A DNA stretch of 64,000 bases from Algoriphagus vanfongensis DSM 17529 (GCF_000429465.1 NZ_AUBX01000002.1:1-64000), one strand, 5' to 3'; numbered from the stretch's first letter, positions 51,205 to 60,933 are shown. The notes: generated by a model from the letters alone, not told the origin. Numbers and translations: made by a program.

Positions 51205-52044
51205 TTAGTCTAATACCTGTGCTTTCATCAAATGCCTGTTTTTGACTTTGATCTGTAAATGCCTGCCGCCGTTTTCCTCTTTCAATTCTATTCCCAGATG
51301 TTTCTGGTCAGGGATGGTAAATTTGGGTAAGGCAAACACCAGTATTTGTGTGGATTGGGAAGGGATTCTATGGATGTTCCCATATGTCAACACAGGAAGC
51401 TGTTCGAGTTCTTGAGAAGCACTTCGCTTACTCTGTTTATTGTCCCGGATAAAGAGTCGAAACTGCTCAATGTCGTATGGAATATTGGTGTGATTCTCGA
51501 GCTTTATCTGGAAATAAAGTAGATCATTGTCAATGTATATTCCCGTCAACTCCAGACCAGTTGAGAACTTTCTTTGGCGGATTGCTGACATGGTTTGGTT
51601 CTTATTGGATACTCTTTGTGCAGTTTTGATCAACTCTGATTCAGGTTGAATAGGCTTTTCAAATTCTGCTTGACGATTGGGAAGGGTAGGTTGGATTTTA
51701 AGATTGAGATTCTGCGGCTTTTGTTCATATTCTACCTTGAAGGAATAGAAACTTCCGTCTGCAGTAATAACCGTCAGGTTGCTACTGGATAAGTCCCTGT
51801 TTTCAGCCTTTAGCTGTAGGATATTTTCGACCTCCTTTGCTTTTTGCACCAAGATGTCCCGGTTACCTCTGTCCACACTTTTGATGGCATGGGGAAATAT
51901 CAGGTTGGTTGTCATCTGGTCACTCAGCTGAAGGGATGAGGATGGAATGGTTTGAATCTTGATTTGATTGCCTCCTTGTCCTTTGAGCAAGAATGGGGAA
52001 CTGGTGAATAGGAGAATGGCGAGATATCGAGAAAGATGTTTCAT
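51205..52044 (-). CDS. traN: Conjugative transposon protein TraN
   Basis: From the ATG at 52044 (MKHLSRYLAILLFTSSPFLLKGQ) about 279 residues, with a signal peptide and beta-rich mature part: LIFPHAIKSVDRGNRDILVQKA and GIYIDNDLLYFQIKLENHTNIPYDIEQFRLFIRDNKQSKRSASQE. This is the DUF4138/TraN pattern of CTnDOT-type transfer systems, a VirB9-like periplasmic component. Directly downstream of traM. Confidence 0.85.
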   Translation of the reverse strand: MKHLSRYLAILLFTSSPFLLKGQGGNQIKIQTIPSSSLQLSDQMTTNLIFPHAIKSVDRGNRDILVQKAKEVENILQLKAENRDLSSSNLTVITADGSFYSFKVEYEQKPQNLNLKIQPTLPNRQAEFEKPIQPESELIKTAQRVSNKNQTMSAIRQRKFSTGLELTGIYIDNDLLYFQIKLENHTNIPYDIEQFRLFIRDNKQSKRSASQELEQLPVLTYGNIHRIPSQSTQILVFALPKFTIPDQKHLGIELKEENGGRHLQIKVKNRHLMKAQVLD

Positions 52045-52069
52045 GAGATTGGAGGAGTAGATGTGAGTG

Positions 52070-53362
52070 TTAGTTGTTCTCAATCAGCCATACTTGATAG
52101 CCGGCTTTTAGATTAACTTTGACTTGTTTGATTTTTTTGCCCAAAAAGCTCTTTGCTGTTTCAATTCCGGCAGTGGCGGCTTGGGATTCTAAAGAATTGT
52201 CAAATGTGCTGAGCCCCAAGCTCTGGATGGTTCGGCTGCCTTGGTGACTGCTGACTTCCTGGCTGATGGTTCCGGGAATCCGGATGCCTTCCAGCCCATC
52301 CGCATCATGGGTCCGAAGGTCAACGGAAAGGATTTGGTCTTGCAATCGGATATGCTGAATGGCTATTTTGAGTCGCTCACCATTTAGAGAAGCGATCCCA
52401 TATATCAATTGGTCTTTGGGGATAGTGATCCCCTGAACCTGTATATTCTCAAGTAGCCTTAGTTTGACCGTGGCACCGGATACCAGGCTTTGATCTTCGT
52501 GAATGACTGCCCGAATAGAGGGGGAAGAGATAGGCATGGTTGGTGAATCCTCCAAGCCATAAAATCCATTGCCAACCTGAGTAGGCTGCGACTCATGGCT
52601 GAGGTTTGCATCTAAACTTGTAGCAACAGATTCTGATGTACCTGTGACTTGAGGGGTAATAGAAGATTCTTGCTTTTCCTTTTGGCTGTGCAATCGCTCC
52701 TGCACCCGCTCTGGATGTTGGATGTCCAATATTTTATCCAAAAGCTCAGCCATCTGCTCAAATTCCGGATCTGGGCCAGTTTGGGTGTTTTGCATTTGCT
52801 GCATCATCTGATCCAACCTGTCCAAGTCAGTACTTAAGTTGGGAGTAGATTGAAATGGAGAGGATAGAGAAGGAATTGAGGAAAGCGTGCTTGTCAGAGC
52901 GGGGGTGGGATTTGGTTTTTCTGTGAGTGTTTGATTGAGTGCTTCCAGTCTTAGAAGGATTTGCTCTTCTTGAGGATGACTGTAAAGCGGGATAGTGTTT
53001 TGACCAGGAGATATATAATACAGGTCTGCAGTCTCTGCTTTCGCCTGTGAGTCAAGATCCCTTCCTTGTTGGTAAGCCATTTTATAATAGGGGTCATTCT
53101 TAACCTCCTGAAGAAAGCGAGTGGAATCTGCACTGGATCGTTGGTAATGCCCCAGTTTATCCAGCGATTTTTCATCGGTATCACTGATTCCCGGAAGTTC
53201 TAAATTGAATCCTTGCTTAGGTTTTTCCAGGATGGGACTGCCTGACTGCGTACCGCCTCCCAATGCCCAAAATGTCAGGGTCAGGAAAGGCAAGGTCAAT
53301 AGGGGGAGCATAATAAGAAACTTCCTTTTTTGCTGAAACTTGGAGTTTTGATTCGTTTGCAT
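52070..53362 (-). CDS. traM: Conjugative transposon protein TraM
   Basis: A 430-residue protein with one N-terminal membrane helix (FLIMLPLLTLPFLTLTFWALGGG), a long low-complexity Pro/Ser/Gln-rich middle, and a conserved C-terminal domain (AVIHEDQSLVSGATVKLRLLENIQVQGITIPKDQLIYGIASLNGERLKI...). It is the VirB10-like bridge between inner and outer membranes. Stop/start spacing with traK is 2 bp. Confidence 0.88.
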   Translation of the reverse strand: MQTNQNSKFQQKRKFLIMLPLLTLPFLTLTFWALGGGTQSGSPILEKPKQGFNLELPGISDTDEKSLDKLGHYQRSSADSTRFLQEVKNDPYYKMAYQQGRDLDSQAKAETADLYYISPGQNTIPLYSHPQEEQILLRLEALNQTLTEKPNPTPALTSTLSSIPSLSSPFQSTPNLSTDLDRLDQMMQQMQNTQTGPDPEFEQMAELLDKILDIQHPERVQERLHSQKEKQESSITPQVTGTSESVATSLDANLSHESQPTQVGNGFYGLEDSPTMPISSPSIRAVIHEDQSLVSGATVKLRLLENIQVQGITIPKDQLIYGIASLNGERLKIAIQHIRLQDQILSVDLRTHDADGLEGIRIPGTISQEVSSHQGSRTIQSLGLSTFDNSLESQAATAGIETAKSFLGKKIKQVKVNLKAGYQVWLIENN

Positions 53363-53364
53363 GT

Positions 53365-53982
53365 TTATCTGGTTTGAATGTGGATGTCTTGATTTTCCAG
53401 GGTCTTCCAGTTTTCTATCAAAAAGCCATGGGGATTGTGTTCACTGCGGGATACTGACCGCAAGTTTCCTTCAGTAATCAATAGACGGGTGACAATGGAG
53501 CCTGTACGGGTCAGAATCTGTCGGCCATAGTACCTGAAGTAATATGGCTCTTTGCTCAGATCCACTTGTACGCTGTCTGTTTGGATCTCCTGACTGATGT
53601 TTCCGGAAATAATGTTTGAGTAATAATTGCTCTCTTTGAAATTGTCGTATTGTCTTTTGGCAGAGAGGTCTGCCAGATAAAGCGCCTTTGTTGTATTGGC
53701 TTGAATGACTTTTTCATCGGGATCCAGCGTGAAGAAATGCTGGTGAAAAACAGAAATGTGATTCTTGGCTTCTACCTGAAGATTTTCTCTTCGGTCAGTC
53801 AGCAAAGCTTCCAAGACTTTACCGTTTGCCAGCACATAGACCTTTTGCTGCAAGGATGTCGTAAGTCGTTGGCTTTGGAAAAGGGTGTATCCTGCAAAGA
53901 GGAATGAACCCATAATGATGATCAGCGTGAAAAGACGGATTTGTCTAAAGGCGGTGTCGATATTTTTTGGTTTTTCGAACAT
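53365..53982 (-). CDS. traK: Conjugative transposon protein TraK
   Basis: A 205-residue VirB8-like protein with N-terminal membrane helix (LFTLIIIMGSFLFAGYTLF) and a periplasmic domain (VEAKNHISVFHQHFFTLDPDEK..). TraL, usually between traK and traM, is absent here. Confidence 0.88.
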   Translation of the reverse strand: MFEKPKNIDTAFRQIRLFTLIIIMGSFLFAGYTLFQSQRLTTSLQQKVYVLANGKVLEALLTDRRENLQVEAKNHISVFHQHFFTLDPDEKVIQANTTKALYLADLSAKRQYDNFKESNYYSNIISGNISQEIQTDSVQVDLSKEPYYFRYYGRQILTRTGSIVTRLLITEGNLRSVSRSEHNPHGFLIENWKTLENQDIHIQTR

Positions 53983-53993
53983 GGTGGTAGGGT

Positions 53994-55214
53994 TTAGGAA
54001 TTGCCTTTTAGTTTGTCTTTCTGATAAGTATCCCCCTCATTAAAATATCCAGAGGAAGTGCCATGGGCGGACATGGATTGGTAAATCTTACTTGCCTGAT
54101 CACCCAAATAATCAGCAACCATAGATGCTCCTCGATAGGATGCTCCTGCTGCTCTTCCGGCCATACCCACAGTTCCAGTAGCAGTCCGGGTAAAGAAACT
54201 GGATACTTTATGGGGAAGAGCTCCACCTGAAGCAGCATGTATGATGTAATTGGCAACCGATGGGACTGAGAAGTAACCGATAATGCCAATTACCAGGAAG
54301 ATCAGGTAGCCGGTGTCTGTGGCGGAGAAAAAGGTGTCTCCATAGTCTTCAATTTGTCCGATATCCAGCACCAGCATTTTTTCCTGGATGGTAGCGATAA
54401 CAGCCCCGAAAATATTGGCAACTGGGAGCCAGAGATAGATATTGATATAGCGGGCAATCCATACGGTCAATGTGTGATGAAATCCATCAAATACGGAAAG
54501 GCCAAACACCAAGGGGCCCAAAATGGAAAGGACAATAAGCTGGAAGGTTCTCAGTGTATTGATGCAAAGAGAAGCGGCTTGAAAGAGAACCTGAAGTAAT
54601 TCAGAAAGTGCCTGTTTGATCCAATGTTTGAAGTTGAACATGGATTTGGATGCGGCAAAGGCCCATCTGTCACTGATGGATTCCCAAAATCCCCGCTCGG
54701 GAGTCGGACTGTCTTCATCCAATCCTTCAGAGTACTTCAGCCACTTTTCGTAATCATGCTCTTGGATTTCTGTTCCAAGCATTTGACCTTTTGTAGTTCC
54801 TTTGGCTACTTGTTCCTTGTGAAGAAGCAATGCTTCGATGGAGGAATTGGAACGCTCCACCATGGCAGCAGTGGCAGTGACCGTCGGATTCATGACTCCA
54901 TTGATCAGCCCCAAAACCGAAGGGAAAAGCAAAATGCAAAACCCGATTGCAAAGGGGCGGAAGAGGGGATAGAGATCTATTGGTTCGGCTTGGGCAATGG
55001 AACGCCAAACCCTACTTCCGATGTACCATAAGGCTGCAAAAGCAGCAATTCCCTGTGCAACACTGATCAGTTGGTTACAGAGTGGCATCATCTCCGTATA
55101 GAGTTCATCCAATACTCCATGCAATCCCTGATTGATGCCGGATTGAGCACTTGAGAGCAGAGGGAAAAGGAAAAGTATTCCCATTAGAGCTATTTGTTTG
55201 TATCGCTTGATCAT
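53994..55214 (-). CDS. traJ: Conjugative transposon protein TraJ
   Basis: A 406-residue polytopic inner-membrane protein with signal-like N-terminus and about six to seven hydrophobic helices (LFPSVLGLINGVMNPTV, LIVLSILGPLVFGLSVFDG, YLIFLVIGIIGYFSVPSVANYII). It is the VirB6-like channel component. Followed by traK after 11 bp. Confidence 0.88.
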   Translation of the reverse strand: MIKRYKQIALMGILFLFPLLSSAQSGINQGLHGVLDELYTEMMPLCNQLISVAQGIAAFAALWYIGSRVWRSIAQAEPIDLYPLFRPFAIGFCILLFPSVLGLINGVMNPTVTATAAMVERSNSSIEALLLHKEQVAKGTTKGQMLGTEIQEHDYEKWLKYSEGLDEDSPTPERGFWESISDRWAFAASKSMFNFKHWIKQALSELLQVLFQAASLCINTLRTFQLIVLSILGPLVFGLSVFDGFHHTLTVWIARYINIYLWLPVANIFGAVIATIQEKMLVLDIGQIEDYGDTFFSATDTGYLIFLVIGIIGYFSVPSVANYIIHAASGGALPHKVSSFFTRTATGTVGMAGRAAGASYRGASMVADYLGDQASKIYQSMSAHGTSSGYFNEGDTYQKDKLKGNS

Positions 55215-55224
55215 GGGGATTTGC

Positions 55225-55863
55225 TTAAGAGAGTTTCTGGGAGTAATAGCTTCTGATTCCGTTGATTTCCTGCATAGCCTTATAGCGACTCTGGGCCAGA
55301 AACTGGGCTTGTTGATTGAATGCAGTCAAAAAGTGAAACTTATCCTGCATGTCCAGGTGAATGCGATCAATGGCTTCCAGTCTTTCCTCATCTGACATTC
55401 TCAGTTTGCCGGCAGTCAGTACCAGTGTCAATTCATCGAGCTGTTGCAGGCTTTTTTCCAGCAGGTTTCCATACACTTGAGAGAGATAGGAAACCTCGTC
55501 TAGAGAGAACTGCTCAGAGGCCTTGAAACTGGAAAAGGCTCTTTGGTAATCTTGGACCAGTTTGATTTGATAGCGGATGATCTCGGCGACTTTGTGGTAG
55601 TTTTTGACAGCTGGACTTACCTGTAAGAGCTTGTTCAAGAAAGTTTCATGCAAGCTGAAGTTTCCTGATGCAAGGGTTTCGATTTGGGAGTATCCGGTTC
55701 TTAAGGTGCTATACCCTTTTTCCAGATCACTCAAGATTTCCTTGAGTTGACTCAGTTTGGTGACGTTGATTAGCAATTGAGCAGCTTCATCTGATTGGGC
55801 TTTGCTTTGTTGTGTTCCCAATACAATCAGGAAGGAGATGAGTATAGATGTGGCCGTCTTCAT
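55225..55863 (-). CDS. TraI-like conjugation protein (third copy)
   Basis: From the ATG at 55863 (MKTATSILISFLIVLGTQQSKAQ) about 212 residues. It is an exported, strongly helical protein of repeated heptads, with the end segment LRMSDEERLEAIDRIHLDMQDKFHFLTAFNQQ. It shares this ER-LE-I-(D/H)-x-(I/T) segment with the next two upstream products. The frame continues above 55863 into the neighbour, but the signal peptide fixes the start. Confidence 0.7.
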   Translation of the reverse strand: MKTATSILISFLIVLGTQQSKAQSDEAAQLLINVTKLSQLKEILSDLEKGYSTLRTGYSQIETLASGNFSLHETFLNKLLQVSPAVKNYHKVAEIIRYQIKLVQDYQRAFSSFKASEQFSLDEVSYLSQVYGNLLEKSLQQLDELTLVLTAGKLRMSDEERLEAIDRIHLDMQDKFHFLTAFNQQAQFLAQSRYKAMQEINGIRSYYSQKLS

Positions 55864-55870
55864 AGCGGGC

Positions 55871-56518
55871 TTAGTTTTGGTGGATTGCATGGAGTGACTT
55901 GCTGGCAGTGATGGATTGTAGTTCTTGCTTTCTGGAAAGCATGAGGTTTTCACATTCTTGGTAAAAGCGAAGGCCAAAGCCAAGGACTTCTTGCAAGACG
56001 TTTTGGGTTTGATGAATTCTCTCTAACCTTTCCGAATCATTCAGTTGGATTTTTTCTTCCTGAAGGAAGCTTTCTAAGTCTAGTAGAATCTGATCACTGT
56101 CCTTTTGGATTGCCTGACAGATATGAAGTATCACTCTTTTTTCAGCCTCGGACAACAATGCTATTTGGAGAAGTGAGTTGGGGATATGGGTAGTGAGTTG
56201 CTTTGTCAGCTCGTAGATCTGAATGCATTTTTCAGTCTCGGGATGGGAGCTTATGGCTGGATTGATTCTGCTAAAAGAACCATAGAAACTTTGATGCTGG
56301 GAGAAGTCTTCATGTTGAATGGTGCGCATCAGACCTAAGCCTTGGGAAACTGTTTCATAGCCTTCTTTGAGTACAGCTCCATAGGCTTCAAGTGCTGCCA
56401 ATTGTTCTGCGAGGTATTTTTTCTGGGTTTCTTTTTGATTCCACCATTCTTCAAATGTCTGAGAATAGGAGGGGAGTGACAGAAAAGCCAGATAGCAGAT
56501 GGGAAGTAGCTTTTTCAT
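55871..56518 (-). CDS. TraI-like conjugation protein (second copy)
   Basis: A 215-residue exported helical protein (MKKLLPICYLAFLSLPSYSQ). Same plan as its neighbours, with LNDSERLERIHQTQNVLQEVLGFG near the end. Predicted periplasmic; it may form a coiled-coil assembly with the other TraI-like products. Confidence 0.7.
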   Translation of the reverse strand: MKKLLPICYLAFLSLPSYSQTFEEWWNQKETQKKYLAEQLAALEAYGAVLKEGYETVSQGLGLMRTIQHEDFSQHQSFYGSFSRINPAISSHPETEKCIQIYELTKQLTTHIPNSLLQIALLSEAEKRVILHICQAIQKDSDQILLDLESFLQEEKIQLNDSERLERIHQTQNVLQEVLGFGLRFYQECENLMLSRKQELQSITASKSLHAIHQN

Positions 56519-56520
56519 GA

Positions 56521-57234
56521 TCAGAATGATTGGTGTGTGATGCCGTAGAGGCTTTTGATTTGTTGGATTTCTTGGCTTCCGGAAGCCCGTTGCAGACTAA
56601 GCAATCCATTGCTTTGGTTGAAGGCGAGCAAGTCCTGATAGTTTTGATCCACCCGATTGGCAGTTTGATGGATGAGTTCGAGTCTTTCTCCCTCGCTCAT
56701 CTGTAGGGTGAATGATTTGACCAAAAGAGCCATCTGATCCAGATTATCTACCGTAGTGGCTAAAATGCCGGAATAGACTTGAGCCATGTATTCCTTTTCT
56801 CGGGAAGTGAAATGTTCGTCCTGCTGAATAAGGGCCCATACCTTTTTGTATTCTGTAACTATCCGGGCTTGTTTCTGAGAAATTTCTTTGATGCGCTGAT
56901 ATCCTGAAATCGCCGATTTGACGGTTTGCAGTTCATTGAAATAGGTTTCATAGAGTTCCTTTTGCTTTGCTGACCAATTGGCTATTTCTTCCAACTTGAG
57001 CTTGGAAAGGGTGTTTTCTAGCACCTTTTGAGCGTTTTGGAGCCATAGCACCTTGTTCTGCTCTCGTTGGATCTTGAGATCCATAGCCACGATGACTTTG
57101 GTGACACCTGCTTTGATGATCTCTAAAATGGCTACCGGGATGGCTGCTTCTGAAGGTTGGGGACTTAGAGTCAGAGTCATGCAGAGCAGGGTGAGAAGGA
57201 ATCCCTTTTGAAGTGTTTTCTGATGTTCTTTCAT
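56521..57234 (-). CDS. TraI-like conjugation protein (first copy)
   Basis: A 237-residue exported helical protein (GFLLTLLCMTLTLSPQPSEA). It is the copy closest to the CTnDOT TraI pattern (AAIPVAILEIIKAGVTKVIVAMDLKIQREQNKVLWLQNAQKVLEN). C-terminal MSEGERLELIHQTANRVDQ matches the other two copies. Downstream of traG by 11 bp. Confidence 0.75.
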   Translation of the reverse strand: MKEHQKTLQKGFLLTLLCMTLTLSPQPSEAAIPVAILEIIKAGVTKVIVAMDLKIQREQNKVLWLQNAQKVLENTLSKLKLEEIANWSAKQKELYETYFNELQTVKSAISGYQRIKEISQKQARIVTEYKKVWALIQQDEHFTSREKEYMAQVYSGILATTVDNLDQMALLVKSFTLQMSEGERLELIHQTANRVDQNYQDLLAFNQSNGLLSLQRASGSQEIQQIKSLYGITHQSF

Positions 57235-57245
57235 GAGCTGGATCG

Positions 57246-59705
57246 TTAGTTACTGGTTTCGGCATATAGAGCAGTAATTCCATTTTGAATGGAGCCATAG
57301 CGTTTGGCATATTCCAGGACCTTGACTTTTTCACTTTCCTCAGTGGTATAAGCGAGGTATTCCTGGAGGGAAACCTCTGTGCGATAGACTTTGGAATGGG
57401 TGCCTCCCAAGCTGATAAATACCTCTTTGTATTTTCGGTTGGGATCATTGGCCTTATTGACAGAGAGCACCAGGGCTCTTTCTTTGTCTGTAAGTCCAAG
57501 CAGTTGCTGGATCTGATCAAACTTGTTCTGATACTTGGACTGATCGAGCAGGATCTTACAATCGCTATTGTTGATAATGGCCTGCTTGACGACCGGGGAG
57601 CTGATGATGTCTTCTACTTCCTGGGTGACCACAATGGCTTCTCCATAGAATTTCCGCACAGTCTTGAAGAGGTATTTGATGTATTCGGCCATGCCTTCTT
57701 TGGCAATGGCTTTCCAGGCTTCTTCGATCAGGATCAATTTGCGAATGCCTTTCAGCTTGCGCATTTTGTTGATAAATACTTCCATGATGATGATGGTCAC
57801 CACCGGGAAGAGAATAGGGTGATCCTTGATATTGTCCAGTTCAAAGACGATGAAGCGCTCCTGTAGAAGGTTTAAGTTTTCTGTGGCGTTGAGCAAGTAG
57901 TCAAACTCTCCCCCTTGATAATAAGGCCGGAGCACATAGAGGAAATTGGAGATGTCAAAATCCTTTTCCTTGACCTGATCTGAGTTTAGGGTTTGCTGGA
58001 ATTCTGATTGGAGGAATTCATAAAAGGTATTGAAGCAGGGGAAGAGGTTTGGGTTGTTTTGCAGCTTTTCATAATAGCCTTTCAGTGCATTGGACAGGGC
58101 TACGTATTCGCTTCGGCGATAAGTTTCATTGTCCTTTTTCCAGAGGGCCAGAAGAAGGGTTTTGATGCTTTCCTTCTTTTCTGTGTCCAATTGATCCCCT
58201 TCGGCTATGAAGAATGGATTGAATCGAATGGGATTTCTTTCATCATAGGTGAAATAATATCCTTCGACCAGATCACAAAGTCCCTTGTAAGAATGGCCGA
58301 CGTCGACCAGGATCACATGAGTTCCCTGTTCGTAATAGCTTCGAATCAGATGATTGGTGAAAAAGGATTTTCCTGATCCGCTTGGGCCTAAGATAAACTT
58401 GTTCCGGTTAGTACAAATGCCAAGTTTGACAGGCTCATCTGATAGATCCACATGGATGGGTTTACCGGTTTGACGATCTCCCAATCTGATTCCAAATGGG
58501 CTGGGAGAGCTTTGGTAGCCAGTCTCCAGATTGAGAAAGCAGGTAGCCTGTTCCAAAAATGTGTCAAAGGTATCATTCATGGGAAAGTCTGCACTGTTTC
58601 CGGGAATCCCGGCCCAGAATAATTGCGGGGCACCTACGGTTTCTTCTTTTATAGTGGCTTCCATTTGGGAAAAGGCTGCTCCAACCTGCTTTTTGATTTC
58701 TTGGATCTGCTCAGTGTTTTCTGACCAGACCATCAGGTTGAAATGTGCTTTGATGGGAAGCCGTTGTTGTCCTATTGCTTCATTAAGGAAATCATGCGTG
58801 GCATCCCGAGCAAGGGTGTTTTCGCGACTGTAGTTGGCCAGTGATTGCAGTCTGAGACGTTTCGATTCCAAGTCTTTTAAGCTTTGTTGGACATCACCGA
58901 GAAAGAAATATTGATTATAGATGTGGTTGCAGGGAAGGAGCTGGCCTAAAGAAGAGGCAAACCCGATACTGAACTTACTGGTGTCCGTGCTGTATTTGTC
59001 GTAATTGATTCTGCTGCCACAAAATGCCGGAAGGTTTTCAGCTTCGCTTAAACTGAAGATTTTGCAGATCTTATCTCCGATCTGAAATCTTGGTTTGAAA
59101 GCTATGTCTCCAACCCAGGTCGGCATCCTGTCTTCTGAAAGACTGCAGTATTGCTCCAGAATTCCTTTTTTTTGGGAATTGCTGTAGATGGATTCCTCTG
59201 TGAGTCTGGTGATTTTCACAAATCCGCTGTCAGTCAGAATTCTTTCAAACTGTCCGCAGGCATCCAGAAAGTGTGGAAGGGTATGGGAGAGATTCAGCTC
59301 CTCAGGAATAAGGTGGCTACGGAGTAGGGAGGAAAATAAACTACTGGAGGTCTTTCTGTTTTTGGGTTTAAGACTGAGATAGAGGTAGCAGAAATGATCC
59401 AGATAAGGCCTTTCATTGAAAAACCGATCGCTGCTTCTGTTTAGGAAACTGGGTTTCTCTTTGCTGAAATCAGCCTGAAAGTTCTTTTCAATAAACCAAT
59501 CCTGTTTGTGTAAAACACTGTGAACAGGGAGGGTCTTGATGGCTTTGATCCAGACCTGATGAAATGCCTCGTAATCCCGATCACTGAGTGTGAATATCTC
59601 TGGCAGCTGGATTTGATAGGCTACTGTGATATCTCCCATTTTTGAGAGAATACAGTCCTGCTCAATACTCAGAATAGGGAAATGCTTTTCTAATTGTCTT
59701 TCCAT
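57246..59705 (-). CDS. traG: Conjugation ATPase TraG (VirB4-like)
   Basis: An 819-residue ATPase. N-terminal VirB4-type domain, then Walker A ILGPSGSGKSFFTNHLI (near residues 437-453) and Walker B RKLILIEEAWKAIA, followed by VVTQEVEDIISS. It energises assembly of the transfer apparatus at the inner membrane. It appears full length and intact. Confidence 0.92.
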   Translation of the reverse strand: MERQLEKHFPILSIEQDCILSKMGDITVAYQIQLPEIFTLSDRDYEAFHQVWIKAIKTLPVHSVLHKQDWFIEKNFQADFSKEKPSFLNRSSDRFFNERPYLDHFCYLYLSLKPKNRKTSSSLFSSLLRSHLIPEELNLSHTLPHFLDACGQFERILTDSGFVKITRLTEESIYSNSQKKGILEQYCSLSEDRMPTWVGDIAFKPRFQIGDKICKIFSLSEAENLPAFCGSRINYDKYSTDTSKFSIGFASSLGQLLPCNHIYNQYFFLGDVQQSLKDLESKRLRLQSLANYSRENTLARDATHDFLNEAIGQQRLPIKAHFNLMVWSENTEQIQEIKKQVGAAFSQMEATIKEETVGAPQLFWAGIPGNSADFPMNDTFDTFLEQATCFLNLETGYQSSPSPFGIRLGDRQTGKPIHVDLSDEPVKLGICTNRNKFILGPSGSGKSFFTNHLIRSYYEQGTHVILVDVGHSYKGLCDLVEGYYFTYDERNPIRFNPFFIAEGDQLDTEKKESIKTLLLALWKKDNETYRRSEYVALSNALKGYYEKLQNNPNLFPCFNTFYEFLQSEFQQTLNSDQVKEKDFDISNFLYVLRPYYQGGEFDYLLNATENLNLLQERFIVFELDNIKDHPILFPVVTIIIMEVFINKMRKLKGIRKLILIEEAWKAIAKEGMAEYIKYLFKTVRKFYGEAIVVTQEVEDIISSPVVKQAIINNSDCKILLDQSKYQNKFDQIQQLLGLTDKERALVLSVNKANDPNRKYKEVFISLGGTHSKVYRTEVSLQEYLAYTTEESEKVKVLEYAKRYGSIQNGITALYAETSN

Positions 59706-59743
59706 GTTCGGTTTTATTGATATGAATGGTTCGTTGCGGTGTT

Positions 59744-60073
59744 TTACTTTTTTTGAGTCTTTACTTTTCGAAAGACCGCTCTGGATTTGATTCGGATGGC
59801 ATGAGGCACTTGTCGGTAGGCCATTTTTTTACTCAGACCATGCTCTCCATAAGCATGACTGAGTCGATAGATCTGGATGACAAGAGTACTTCCTACGCTA
59901 CCGACTAATGCCAGGCAAGCGACGGGGTGAATTCCCGTGATATACATTAGAATAAAAAGGATAAGTAGTGCCAGCACACCGGCTCCTAGGTACCAGATGT
60001 ACTGGGCTTTTAATCCTTTGAATTCTATGGGCTTGTTGATACCCTTATTGATTTTGTAGATGCTGATCGCCAT
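59744..60073 (-). CDS. traF: Conjugative transposon protein TraF (DUF4133)
   Basis: From the ATG at 60073 (MAISIYKINKGINKPIEFKGLKAQYIWYLGAG) 109 residues with two hydrophobic helices and a basic C-terminus. This is the DUF4133 pattern of TraF, VirB3-like. The frame runs upstream to 60220 but that part overlaps traE and has no homology. Confidence 0.88.
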   Translation of the reverse strand: MAISIYKINKGINKPIEFKGLKAQYIWYLGAGVLALLILFILMYITGIHPVACLALVGSVGSTLVIQIYRLSHAYGEHGLSKKMAYRQVPHAIRIKSRAVFRKVKTQKK

Positions 60074-60111
60074 AAGAAAATGGGTTTTGTAAGAAAGACT
60101 CCCAGATGTTT

Positions 60112-60441
60112 TTAGACTCCAAAAAATGATTGGATAACTGTGGCGACCACTACCAAAAACACACAGCTGCCAAACCATGCTGCTGCAACCTTCCCGGTGT
60201 CCGGGTCTCCGGCATTCCATTTTTGATAGACTTTTACTGCACCGATCAGGCCCAGAATGGCCCCGATTGCATACATCAAACTGGTACCTGCGGCAAAGTA
60301 GCTTCGGACCTGCCTGTCAGCTTCGGCAATACCTGCGAGTCCGTCTTGTGCTTGAGCCGAGAGACTTGAAAAGTAAAGGAGAAGGGCTGCTAGAACAGAT
60401 GTTTTTTGGTTTTGGCTAAATGTTAGCGTTGGCTTTTTCAT
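60112..60441 (-). CDS. traE: Conjugative transposon protein TraE (DUF4134)
   Basis: A 109-residue protein with signal peptide (SVLAALLLYFSSLSAQAQ) and two hydrophobic helices (MYAIGAILGLIGAVKVY, WFGSCVFLVVVATVIQSFFG). The DUF4134 pattern GLAGIAEADRQVRSYFAAGTSLMYAIGAI is typical of TraE, VirB2 pilin-like. Confidence 0.9.
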   Translation of the reverse strand: MKKPTLTFSQNQKTSVLAALLLYFSSLSAQAQDGLAGIAEADRQVRSYFAAGTSLMYAIGAILGLIGAVKVYQKWNAGDPDTGKVAAAWFGSCVFLVVVATVIQSFFGV

Positions 60442-60495
60442 GGGATAAGAGTTTGGAGGTTTAGAATAATGCGTAGGAGGGATGTTGGTTTGTAG

Positions 60496-60933
60496 TCATT
60501 CCTGTCCCCATAGAGATTGCAGTTCCGATTCGTTGAAGTCGAAATGTGTATTCTTGGGGATGTTTTCGGTAAGGAAGTTGAGAATGGCAACCCGGTAGGC
60601 GGGCTCCCGAAGCCCGGGGTGGTTGGACAGGATATGGCTGAGCTGTTGATGCAGGTCTTGTTTACCTGTCATGTTTCCCGCCTTTCCGAGTATGCCTTGG
60701 AGTTCCGCAACCGTGATCTCCAGTTCTTCAAAGGGATCAAGTTCATCTGATTCAGTCTGGTGTGGGGGCTGTACTTTTTCCGACTGGGAAATGAGATTGA
60801 ACCGCATTGTTTTGCCGGAAATCAGGCTACGGATTTCTTGAGGGTAGTATAGGATAGCGATCCCTAGGTAGTAGGCTGTGAGCCCGAATGCTAGGGCGCT
60901 GAAGTAATGGTTCCAGGTAAGTGCTTCCAACAT
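60496..60933 (-). CDS. Small membrane-anchored protein upstream of traE
   Basis: A 145-residue protein with one N-terminal hydrophobic helix (SALAFGLTAYYLGIAILYY) and an acidic helical cytoplasmic part (DELDPFEELEITVAELQGILGKAG). I recognise no named family. It leads the minus-strand tra transcript, 54 bp before traE. Genes of this type often precede traE in Bacteroidota elements, but a role is not established here. Confidence 0.6.
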   Translation of the reverse strand: MLEALTWNHYFSALAFGLTAYYLGIAILYYPQEIRSLISGKTMRFNLISQSEKVQPPHQTESDELDPFEELEITVAELQGILGKAGNMTGKQDLHQQLSHILSNHPGLREPAYRVAILNFLTENIPKNTHFDFNESELQSLWGQE

